DNA of 33,062 nt, taken from the NCBI GenBank assembly GCA_013151185.1, contig JAADIU010000098.1:1-33062 (forward strand), given 5' to 3'. Numbering within the stretch: position 1 is the stretch's first letter; the number at the start of each line of letters is the position of its first letter. The DNA comes from Planctomycetota bacterium (GTDB taxonomy: Bacteria > Planctomycetota > Phycisphaerae > UBA1845). The notes under the pieces are model-generated. The model ran no database searches. It saw only the letters and a program-made list of their open reading frames with translations, and was not told the origin of the DNA. A program made the position numbers and the translations under genes. Shown piece by piece: positions 25,148-33,062 of this stretch.

Positions 25148-28075
25148 ATGACACGATTGAATGTCTTGAGTGAGGACGGTGTTCGCACGGACGCTTCAAT
25201 GTTGGCGCTGACGGAGATTGCGTCGACGATTGAGGGCGAGGTTCGCACGGATCCGCTGGTTCGGGCGCTCTATTCCACCGATGCCAGCATCTACGAAATC
25301 ACACCGGATGGCGTCGTCTTCCCGAAATCCGTGGACGATGTGCGTGCGGTGGTTCGGATATGCGAAACGCATCTCGTTCCCGTCACGCCGCGTGGAGCAG
25401 GCACGGGTTTGGCAGGGGGGGCTGTCAACCGGGGTGTGCAACTCGATTGCTCACGACACCTCGACCAAATTCTGGAGATCGATGCAGCCAATCGAACAGT
25501 CCGGGTTGAACCGGGAGTCGTGCTGGACGATCTCAATGCGGCTCTTGAACAACACGGACTGTTGTTCGCCCCGGACGTCGCCACCGCAAGCCGAGCCAAC
25601 ATCGGTGGGATGATCGCGAACAATTCGTGCGGGTCGCATTCCGTCATCTATGGGCGTACCTGCGATCATCTGGTCGCGGTGGACGTGGTGCTTTCCGATG
25701 GCTCACTCGCACGGTGGGGCGCCGATACCGAGACGCTGGAAAATCCACTGGCCAACGAATGCGAGCGGGTTCTCGCCGAAGTGCTCGACGAAGAAGCGGA
25801 AGAAATCGAAGCGAGGATTCCGAAGATACTTCGTCAAAATGCCGGTTATGCTCTGGACCGATTGAAGAAAACCAAAAGTCGCGTCAACGCTGAAACGATC
25901 ATCTGCGGAAGTGAAGGCACCCTTGGAGTCATCGTCGGGGCCACGTTGAAACTGGTGGAAGCGCCAAAGCACAAAGGCCTCGTTGTGGCGCATTTTCACG
26001 ACGTACTCGCCTCCCTTGTCGCCACACCGATCGCCCTCGAACACAAGCCAGCCGCTGTCGAACTGATCGACAAACTCATCCTCGATGCAACCGAAAAAAA
26101 TCCAGCGATGGCGAAGCGCCGAGGTTTCATCAAAGGCGAACCGGGTGCTGTTTTGATATGCGAACTCTATGACGACGATGAGCGCCGTCTGGAGGAACGA
26201 CTCGTCGTATTGGCAGAAGACCTGGAATCGAGAACGGATGGTTACGCTTTCCCTGTCATTCGCGATCACCAAGCCCAAGGCGATGTTTGGGCAGTACGAA
26301 CATCCGGCTTGGGGCTTCTCATGTCCAAACCGGGCGACGAGCAAGCCTACGCGTTCGTTGAAGACACGGCAGTCGATCCGTCGAAATTGCACGACTATAT
26401 CGAACAATTCGCAAAGATTCTCAAAGAGGAGGGCGTCAAACAAGCGGGCTATTATGCCCATGCGAGTGTCGGGTGCCTGCATGTGCGCCCCGTGTTGAAT
26501 CTCAAGAAAGATGAAGACATCCAGCGCATGCACCGCGTAGCCGACCGCATCAGTTCGCTGGCTTTGGCATTCGGCGGGGCTATGACGGGTGAACATGGCG
26601 ATGGAATTCTGCGTTCGTGCTGGCTTGAAAAAATGGTCGGACCGCGCCTACGGGCTGCGATGAAACGCATCAAGCAGACGTTCGACCCGGACGGGATTTT
26701 GAACCCCGGAAAAATTATCGATCCGCTGCGAATGACAGAAAACCTGCGCTACGGCGCATCGTTTGAGTCGAAGGATTTCAAAACCGCGTTCGATTTTTCG
26801 ACGCATGGTGGAATGGCTGGCTTGGCTGGGATGTGCAGCGGTGTCGGGCAGTGTCGGCAGAGTCTCGTCGGGACGATGTGCCCGTCATATATGGCTACGC
26901 AGGACGAACTGCACACCACGCGGGCGCGGGCGAACGCGCTGCGCATCGCCCTGTCGAATCGTTCACTGTTGGACGGGCTTTCCGATCCTGCACTCGATGA
27001 GGTGTTCGACCTTTGCCTGAGCTGCAAAGCGTGCAAGACGGAGTGTCCGACGGGCACCGATGTTGCGAAACTCAAGACGGAGTGGCTGTCTGCGAGGAAC
27101 CGTCGAATGGGCGTATCGCGTCGATCGCGGCTTGTTGCGGACGCGGTCGGGTTGGCCAAGTGGGGAAGTCGCTTCGCACCGTTGAGCAATTGGTTCATGC
27201 GCAGCGCACCTGTACGGCGAATTCTCGACAAACGTTACGGATTGGATCGGCGCATCCCCGCACCGCGGTATGCACGCCGTACATTTCACCAGTGGTTTGA
27301 GCGCCGAAACCGCGCCGAGCCGTCCGCGCCGAATTCGGATCAGAAACGGATCGTCCTGTTTGTCGATACCTGGACGAATCACCACACACCGCAGGTTGGT
27401 ATTGCGGCTGTCGCGGTTTTGGAAGCGATGGGGTTTCGCGTGTTGTGTCCGCAGGGTGCGTGTTGTGGTCGGCCTTTGATCAGTCAGGGGATGCTCGCGG
27501 AGGCGAAGCTGTTGGCGAAGCAAAACGTCGAAGCCTTCGCTGCGTATGCCCACCGCGACATTCCCATCGTGGGATTGGAACCGTCATGCGTGTCGGTTTT
27601 CACGGACGAGCTGCCTCAGTTGGTGCGCACGAACGGTGCAAGACGATTGGCGGCTAGCGTGATGATGCTGGAATCGTTTGTGGCGCGGCAGCTTGAGGAA
27701 GATCCGAGTCGGTTGCGGGTTCGTCAAGGCCGCGTCGGCGCGATTCGTTACCACAGTCACTGTCACCAGAAGGCGCTCTATGGCACGGGCGACGCGATGG
27801 AACTTCTCGCGAGGGTCAGCGACGACGCGGCGGAGATCAACAGCGGATGCTGCGGGATGGCTGGTTCGTTCGGACACGAAGTCGAGCATTACGATGTCGC
27901 CAAAGCAGTGGGTGAGCAGCGGCTATTTCCTGCCGTCCGCGATCGAGGCGACGCATCCATCGCGATTTCGGGCTTTAGTTGTCGAAGTCAAATCGAGCAC
28001 CACACCAAAGTCCGGGCGAAACACGTCATCGAATATGTGGCGGATGCGCTCGACCCAGATGGAGCGAACCTGTAG
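25148..28075 (+). CDS. FAD-linked oxidase / (Fe-S)-binding fusion (YdiJ/D-2-hydroxyacid dehydrogenase-like)
   Basis: 975 aa; VTPRGAGTGLAGGAVNRGVQLD, NIGGMIANNSCGSHSVIYGRT, TGEHGDGILRS; CSGVGQCRQSLVGTMCPSYMATQDELHTTRARAN; CLSCKACKTECPTGTDVAKLK; CCGMAGSFGHEVEHYDVAKAVGEQRLFPAV. Confidence 0.93.
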   Translation: MTRLNVLSEDGVRTDASMLALTEIASTIEGEVRTDPLVRALYSTDASIYEITPDGVVFPKSVDDVRAVVRICETHLVPVTPRGAGTGLAGGAVNRGVQLDCSRHLDQILEIDAANRTVRVEPGVVLDDLNAALEQHGLLFAPDVATASRANIGGMIANNSCGSHSVIYGRTCDHLVAVDVVLSDGSLARWGADTETLENPLANECERVLAEVLDEEAEEIEARIPKILRQNAGYALDRLKKTKSRVNAETIICGSEGTLGVIVGATLKLVEAPKHKGLVVAHFHDVLASLVATPIALEHKPAAVELIDKLILDATEKNPAMAKRRGFIKGEPGAVLICELYDDDERRLEERLVVLAEDLESRTDGYAFPVIRDHQAQGDVWAVRTSGLGLLMSKPGDEQAYAFVEDTAVDPSKLHDYIEQFAKILKEEGVKQAGYYAHASVGCLHVRPVLNLKKDEDIQRMHRVADRISSLALAFGGAMTGEHGDGILRSCWLEKMVGPRLRAAMKRIKQTFDPDGILNPGKIIDPLRMTENLRYGASFESKDFKTAFDFSTHGGMAGLAGMCSGVGQCRQSLVGTMCPSYMATQDELHTTRARANALRIALSNRSLLDGLSDPALDEVFDLCLSCKACKTECPTGTDVAKLKTEWLSARNRRMGVSRRSRLVADAVGLAKWGSRFAPLSNWFMRSAPVRRILDKRYGLDRRIPAPRYARRTFHQWFERRNRAEPSAPNSDQKRIVLFVDTWTNHHTPQVGIAAVAVLEAMGFRVLCPQGACCGRPLISQGMLAEAKLLAKQNVEAFAAYAHRDIPIVGLEPSCVSVFTDELPQLVRTNGARRLAASVMMLESFVARQLEEDPSRLRVRQGRVGAIRYHSHCHQKALYGTGDAMELLARVSDDAAEINSGCCGMAGSFGHEVEHYDVAKAVGEQRLFPAVRDRGDASIAISGFSCRSQIEHHTKVRAKHVIEYVADALDPDGANL

Positions 28076-28152
28076 CGGGCAGCGCACATGCGTGCGAACA
28101 AGAACACAACTCGGTGGCTGCAACCGTTTCAACAATCGGTATAATTCGCGAC

Positions 28153-29127
28153 ATGGCTACCGGCTCCAAAAAAGTGATCTACGCTGCCGCCTTCGGCAAC
28201 GGTGGAATTGCAATCACCAAATTCATCGCCGCATCCATCACCGGCTCGGGGGCGATGCTGGCGGAGGCGATCCATTCGGTCGTCGATACCACCAATCAAT
28301 TGCTTCTCCTTTGGGGGATTCGCCAATCGAATCGACCACCAAGCAAGGCGTTTCCGCTTGGGCATGGCAAGGAGATTTACTTTTGGTCGTTCGTGGTGGC
28401 GATTTTGATTTTCGCTGTCGGGTCTGGCGTCTCTCTTTATGAAGGCGTGAAGCGGACGATTTCTCCGCACCCCGTTGAGAACGTCACCGTCAACTACATC
28501 GTGTTGTCGATCGCAATGGTGTTCGAGGGGGCGGCATGGTGGTACGCGCTGCGGGCGTTTCGCGAAGTCAAAGGCAAACGCAGCTATCTGGAAGCCGCCC
28601 AGTCGGGGAAAGACCCGACCCTGTTCGTGGTTCTCCTCGAAGACTCTGCCGCGCTCATCGGCCTTGTTGTGGCGATGATCGGAATTGCCTTGGGTCAACT
28701 CACCGGAATTCAATACTTCGATGGGATCGCGACGATTGTGATTGGTGTGGTCCTCGCGATGGTTGCGTGTTTCATGGCGTGGGAGACCAAAGGTTTACTG
28801 ATTGGCGAATCGGCAGAGCCCGAAGTGGAAGCCAAAATTCGCGACATCGTTTCGCAGGATGCCCGCATCGATTCGATCAACGAATTGATCACGATTCAAA
28901 TGGGTCCTCACCACCTGCTCGTCAACCTGAGCGTTCACTTCAAAGCCGACCTATCCAGCGGTGCGGTGGAGGAGGCAGTGACCGCTTGCAATCGCAAGAT
29001 CAAAGAGGCGATTCCCATCGTGCATCGGGTGTTCATCGAGGCAGAGTCATGGTCCGCCCACCGGGCCCAGCAGTGTGCCCACCGTCACGATGAATCCAGC
29101 GAGCCCGCCGACTCCACCGACTCGTAA
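28153..29127 (+). CDS. Cation diffusion facilitator family transporter
   Basis: MATGSKKVIYAAAFGNGGIAITKFIAASITGSGAMLAEAIHSVVDTTNQLLLLWGIRQSNRPP...FPLGHGKEIYFWSFVVAILIFAVG; VLLEDSAALIGLVVAMIG; TATAAT 7 nt upstream of ATG 28153. Track start 27979 lies inside the previous gene. Confidence 0.92.
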   Translation: MATGSKKVIYAAAFGNGGIAITKFIAASITGSGAMLAEAIHSVVDTTNQLLLLWGIRQSNRPPSKAFPLGHGKEIYFWSFVVAILIFAVGSGVSLYEGVKRTISPHPVENVTVNYIVLSIAMVFEGAAWWYALRAFREVKGKRSYLEAAQSGKDPTLFVVLLEDSAALIGLVVAMIGIALGQLTGIQYFDGIATIVIGVVLAMVACFMAWETKGLLIGESAEPEVEAKIRDIVSQDARIDSINELITIQMGPHHLLVNLSVHFKADLSSGAVEEAVTACNRKIKEAIPIVHRVFIEAESWSAHRAQQCAHRHDESSEPADSTDS

Positions 29128-29228
29128 TCGCACACGCCAACCGGGTTTCGCCTCCATGTGGTGGGCTTTTACGACCCCGCAAGCCCGGTTCCCCAAGCTG
29201 TGCGCGCGATGGTCCGATATATCATTTG

Positions 29229-31124
29229 ATGGCTGCGCCCGAAAAAACATCCCTGCCCCCCGTCTATGCAGAGTTGGCCAACTCGCGAAACTTGGCGGCA
29301 GACGCTGCGCTTGCGGTTGGCTTGTCCGACATGGAAGCGGAGTATCAGGGGCTCGCCTTGGGCGTGCTCCTGCGACGCGATCACGACGCATCGCTTGCGC
29401 AGGTCGTCGCGACCTATGCGCACGCAGATGTGTTTCTCAAGACGCTGATTCTTCAACACGCGGACGATCTCGCGGGTGGTGTGCGCGTGTGTATGTCGCA
29501 TGCGCTATTTGAATCGAGGCGGTCGGCGATCCTCTTGGTTCACGACAGCCTCCACGCCAAGGGTGCGTACCTGCTCAGCGAGGCAATCATCAAACCGTGT
29601 CGCCACACTGCCAATCTTGCCGCAGAGGTTCTTCTTTCATTGGCGGAGCGGATCCCGGCAACATCAACAAGGTGGGCGTCTGCGAAGAGGCATCAACCGC
29701 AGGGGCAGGTCGAGTATGTTTCGGCGGCAGTCACCCGTGCGCTCGGTAGTTGGCCGCTGCATTTTCGAAACGAAGTCGCCCTCGCCGCAGTTCTGCTCGC
29801 GGAACCGTTGGAAGATACGATCGTGCGCATGGCGGAAGATTCGCGATCGCATCTGGGCCGAGCGCTCAACAACGCGGTGGCAGGGTCGCGCGATCCGCGA
29901 TTGGTGGGCTATTGCCTGCGCGTGCTGCGGTGCGCCCCACTGCGAAGCGCTGCCGTCAAGTGTCTTGCCTCGATGTCCAACTCCGATGCGGACATCGCTC
30001 TCGCCGACCACGGGTGGTTGTTGCTCGATCCCGAGGTGCGCCGATCGTGCGCGTGGATCAAGGAAGCGCCCTTGCTCAATCGCGAAGATATCGAAACCCT
30101 TGTCGAAAATCCCCGCCGAGCGAATTCTGTCGTTCGCTTCTTGAAGGCGTGTGGATGCAAACCGAATTTGCGGGTGAGCCTGATGGGGCGATTGGCGATG
30201 GAAGCTGATCCGGTGACTCGGCGTGCTGCGTTTTGGTCGTTGATGGAAAGCGAGCACGAAGACAGCGGTGGTATGCTGCAAACCCTCGCGTCCCGTGGAT
30301 GCGGGAGGGATTCATACCTGGCAGCGCTGGAGTTGCGCCGACGTGCGAGCCGCTCCCTTGCGCACAAGTTGCGATCGCCCACCGAGTCTGCCCGAGGGCA
30401 AGTGGATTCAGGTGATGCGTTCGAGCCTTTCTGGATCGAATACGATTCCCTCGATGCAAAAGTTCGCAGAGTCGTCGCCAACAACTTGCTCGAAGGCATT
30501 CCTCAGTTTGATGACCACCTGCGTGGCAAATGGGCGAGTGGCGAAACGGAGGAACAAATCCGCGTGCTCAAAATGGTTGAGGACACCGGGCGGTTCGAGG
30601 TGTTCATCTCGCAGATCCAAGATGCGTCTTCCTCCAGCGACGCAGTGCTGCGGAGCTTGGCTGTGCGGTTGTTGGGCGTGTTCGATGATGCAAAATCGCG
30701 GCGACTGGTGCGGGGCGCTCTTCAGGATGGCGACCTTCGCGTTCAGGCAAACGCGGTGGAGTCATTCGGCCAATCCCAGTCGAGCGATTGCGAATCGCTG
30801 CTGCGCCAGAAACTTTCTTCGGAAAATAACCGAGTGCGTGGGAACGCGGTCAAAGCGCTCCTGCAAATGCGCGTTCGCGATGGAGCCGAGGAACTGTTGC
30901 GAATGCTTTCCAGCCCACATAGCCAGCATCGCTTGAGCGCTTTGTGGGTCGTGGAGCGCCTGAACCTGAAACAATTGATGGCTCGCCTGACAGTGTTAGC
31001 CGACCAAGACGCAGATCCCAAAATTCAGCGCCGGGCCCAGCGCATCACCGCAACGTTTCAATCCGGTTCCGGTGGCAATGCAGAGGCAGACGCGACGGAA
31101 CATCGCAACGAGGTGACCGCGTGA
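29229..31124 (+). CDS. HEAT-repeat-containing protein
   Basis: 631 aa from ATG 29229; repeated paired helices, e.g. SDAVLRSLAVRLLGVFDDAKSRRLVRGALQDGDLRVQANAVESFGQS..., NNRVRGNAVKALLQMRVRDGAEELLRML. Confidence 0.8.
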   Translation: MAAPEKTSLPPVYAELANSRNLAADAALAVGLSDMEAEYQGLALGVLLRRDHDASLAQVVATYAHADVFLKTLILQHADDLAGGVRVCMSHALFESRRSAILLVHDSLHAKGAYLLSEAIIKPCRHTANLAAEVLLSLAERIPATSTRWASAKRHQPQGQVEYVSAAVTRALGSWPLHFRNEVALAAVLLAEPLEDTIVRMAEDSRSHLGRALNNAVAGSRDPRLVGYCLRVLRCAPLRSAAVKCLASMSNSDADIALADHGWLLLDPEVRRSCAWIKEAPLLNREDIETLVENPRRANSVVRFLKACGCKPNLRVSLMGRLAMEADPVTRRAAFWSLMESEHEDSGGMLQTLASRGCGRDSYLAALELRRRASRSLAHKLRSPTESARGQVDSGDAFEPFWIEYDSLDAKVRRVVANNLLEGIPQFDDHLRGKWASGETEEQIRVLKMVEDTGRFEVFISQIQDASSSSDAVLRSLAVRLLGVFDDAKSRRLVRGALQDGDLRVQANAVESFGQSQSSDCESLLRQKLSSENNRVRGNAVKALLQMRVRDGAEELLRMLSSPHSQHRLSALWVVERLNLKQLMARLTVLADQDADPKIQRRAQRITATFQSGSGGNAEADATEHRNEVTA

Positions 31125-31540
31125 TGCTATCTCAAGTCAACCCGGTACCGCCCATGGATCGCTTGCACGCGATTCGCGATCGATTCGCCGCAGGCGGTTC
31201 CGTTTCCGAATTCATTTTGGTATTGACCACGATCCTCGTCATGATGGTGATCCTTTACGCGGTGATGCGTCATGGTGTTCGACGTCGGCAAGGCGTGCTG
31301 AACCACCAGCGAAAACTCTTCGACCAACTCATCCGGTCGCAGGATCTTGGTGTGGGGCATCGTGATATGCTGCGCCGCATCGCCCGCGACTTACGCCTTG
31401 AGCATCCGACGGTGTTGCTCCTCAGCCCGCAGTTGCTCCGCATCCACGCCAACCAGTGGATGAGCGCGACGCAGGTGGTTTCTGATTCCCAGCGGCTACA
31501 GATCGACGAATTGTCGACACACCTGTTTGGCTCGCATTAA
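31124..31540 (+). CDS. Small single-TM protein with cytoplasmic domain, coupled to the HEAT-repeat gene
   Basis: MLSQVNPVPPMDRLHAIRDRFAAGGSVSEFILVLTTILVMMVILYAVMRHGVRRRQG...; stop/start overlap TGATG at 31122-31126. Track ORF start 30944 lies within the previous gene. Confidence 0.75.
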   Translation: MLSQVNPVPPMDRLHAIRDRFAAGGSVSEFILVLTTILVMMVILYAVMRHGVRRRQGVLNHQRKLFDQLIRSQDLGVGHRDMLRRIARDLRLEHPTVLLLSPQLLRIHANQWMSATQVVSDSQRLQIDELSTHLFGSH

Positions 31541-32604
31541 GCGTTTGTGCCGTGTTCCGTTCGCCTTCTCAATTGGCCGCAGGCGCTGTCGATTTCCATG
31601 CCGCGACTTGGGCGAAGGTGTGCGTTGACACCCTTGCTGCGCAGTGTTTGCAGGAAGTTCCTCGCGGCTTCGTCGGTGGGGCGGCGATACGGTAGGTCGG
31701 GCACGGGATTGTAAAGAATCAGGTTGACGTTGGTGCGCATTTTTCTGCAAAGATCGGCGACAGCGGCAGCGTGGTTGCGGGCGTCGTTGATGCCCTCAAG
31801 CAGCACATATTCCAGTGTGATTTCGCGGCCCGTTTTGTCGAAGTAGTACCGCACCGCATCGACGAGTTCTGCGATGGCGACACCCTCTGCCCACGGAATC
31901 AGTTGTTGACGCAGTTCGTCGGTCGGGGCGTGTAGCGACAGCGCGAGCGTGAACTGCAATTGCTCGTCGGCGAGGCGGCGAATTTGTTTCGGGAGTCCAA
32001 CCGTGCTCACGGTGATCTTGCGGGCACCGATTCCTACCAGGGCGTTGATCTGTCGCAGAGCAGCCACCGTGCAATCGTAGTTGGCCAGCGGTTCGCCAAG
32101 CCCCATGAAGACCACATTCGACAGGCGTTCGTCGGGTTCACAGAGACGCTGCACGCGCATCACCTGTTCGACGATTTGTCCGGTGGTCAGATTTCGCTTG
32201 ACGCCATCGAGTCCGCTTGCACAAAACACGCACCCAACCGGACAGCCCACCTGCGTCGAAATGCACGCGGTTCGCCGACGGTCGCTTGGGATCATGACGC
32301 ATTCGGTCGTCTGACCATCCGCCCACCCCAACAGCAGTTTTTGTGTTCTGTCGGTTGCCTTCGATTCCGTGACGATGCGGGATTCAAATAAATGGAATTC
32401 GCCGGCGAGCTTTTCGCGAAGTGCTTTCGATAGATTGGTCATTTCATCGATGGAGGCAACGTGACGGTCGTAGATCCATTCCAGAATTTGTTTTGCGCGA
32501 TACGGTTTCTCATCCCACCGCCCAAGCAAGTCCCCCATCTCATCCGACGAAACGCCAAGGAGCGATTTCGTTTTTAACTCGGTGTCGTGGATGGGGAGTT
32601 TCAT
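31537..32604 (-). CDS. rlmN: 23S rRNA (adenine(2503)-C(2))-methyltransferase RlmN
   Basis: 355 aa; radical-SAM CISTQVGCPVGCVFCASGLDGVKRNLTTGQIVEQV, NVVFMGLGEPLANYD, LALSLHAPTDELRQQLIPW, RPSRGMEIDSACGQL. Confidence 0.97.
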   Translation of the reverse strand: MKLPIHDTELKTKSLLGVSSDEMGDLLGRWDEKPYRAKQILEWIYDRHVASIDEMTNLSKALREKLAGEFHLFESRIVTESKATDRTQKLLLGWADGQTTECVMIPSDRRRTACISTQVGCPVGCVFCASGLDGVKRNLTTGQIVEQVMRVQRLCEPDERLSNVVFMGLGEPLANYDCTVAALRQINALVGIGARKITVSTVGLPKQIRRLADEQLQFTLALSLHAPTDELRQQLIPWAEGVAIAELVDAVRYYFDKTGREITLEYVLLEGINDARNHAAAVADLCRKMRTNVNLILYNPVPDLPYRRPTDEAARNFLQTLRSKGVNAHLRPSRGMEIDSACGQLRRRTEHGTNA

Positions 32605-32688
32605 GGTCAGCGTGCGTCAGGAAGGATCAGCCACGGATAGATCGTGCGTCGACGAGTTTGTGCCTGCCACGTCGCACAGCGGACCCTA

Positions 32689-33062
32689 CTATTTTGCGGC
32701 GCGTCTCCTGGACTTTCTGGAGACCGTTGGCTTTTTCTTGGTTTTGGTTTTCTTGGATTTTCCCGCGATCTTTCGCACGGATTTGGCTTTCTTTTTTTCG
32801 ACTATTTTTCGAGTGGTTTTCTTAGCAGCGGACTTCTTCTTCGTTTTCTTCTTTGTGGTTTTTCGCTTTCCGGAAGGCTTCTTCGCCGCCTTTGTCTTCT
32901 TTACCGACTTACGCCTCGACTTCTTGCGGGTTTTCTTGAAAGCGGCTTGGATGACCTGGTCGATGGTTGTCACGGGAACAAACGTGAGATCATCGCGTAC
33001 GTCATCGGGCAAATCGTCGAGGTCTTTCATGTTTGCTTTGGGCAGGACAATTCGCTTGATTC
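32689..33062 (-). CDS. lon: Lon protease C-terminus with Lys/Arg-rich tail (5' part outside window)
   Basis: Reverse complement is open to the window end: IKRIVLPKANMKDLDDLPDDVRDDLTFVPVTTIDQVIQAAF matches the Lon C-terminal end, then an 82-aa K/R/T/S/A tail to TAG. Track start 33030 is an internal Met. Confidence 0.85.
   Translation of the reverse strand, partial: IKRIVLPKANMKDLDDLPDDVRDDLTFVPVTTIDQVIQAAFKKTRKKSRRKSVKKTKAAKKPSGKRKTTKKKTKKKSAAKKTTRKIVEKKKAKSVRKIAGKSKKTKTKKKPTVSRKSRRRAAK

Noticed and set aside
25703-26596. 297-aa minus-strand ORF
   Set aside because: Antisense to the FAD/Fe-S oxidoreductase; shadow ORF.
32730-32935. Polypyrimidine (plus-strand) tract as a structural DNA element
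   Set aside because: Explained by Lys/Arg codons of the Lon tail on the minus strand.

Overview
33 kb of a bacterial chromosome with ordinary gene density. The gene families (EF-hand/dockerin-type C-termini, pseudopilin with a degenerate C-terminal H-x9-DG-type motif, many signalling kinases, redoxin ending in PYGCGVKY) suggest a Planctomycetota/Phycisphaerae-like host; this is inference only. I support 24 protein-coding genes (two run off the window ends), plus two unannotated small ORFs and several intrinsic-terminator-like hairpins. I saw no tRNA, rRNA, CRISPR array or transposase.

Main blocks: end of a Gly-rich protein; DUF2330-like membrane protein; SAM methyltransferase; large YVTN-propeller/di-haem/dockerin-like protein; HK + sigma54-type regulator pair; pseudopilin translationally coupled to an EF-hand secreted protein; lipoprotein with three redox-dead thioredoxin-like repeats; redoxin with a CCTC site; divergent orphan SucC-like ATP-grasp protein; LolA-like protein; GT2 glycosyltransferase; two tandem sORFs with strong SDs; CHASE2 Ser/Thr kinase divergent from an ECF sigma-X-HK-RR operon; SMUG1-type uracil-DNA glycosylase; FAD/Fe-S oxidoreductase; CDF transporter; HEAT-repeat + TM protein pair; rlmN; and the Lon C-terminus with a histone-like Lys/Arg tail.

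Best candidates for undescribed biology: (1) the kinase-sigma-two-component cassette with the nearby small-ORF pair (about 18.2-24.2 kb), (2) the lipoprotein with three CxxC-less thioredoxin repeats carrying D-x-x-S, (3) the orphan SucC-like enzyme with remodelled glycine loops, (4) the Lon polybasic tail.
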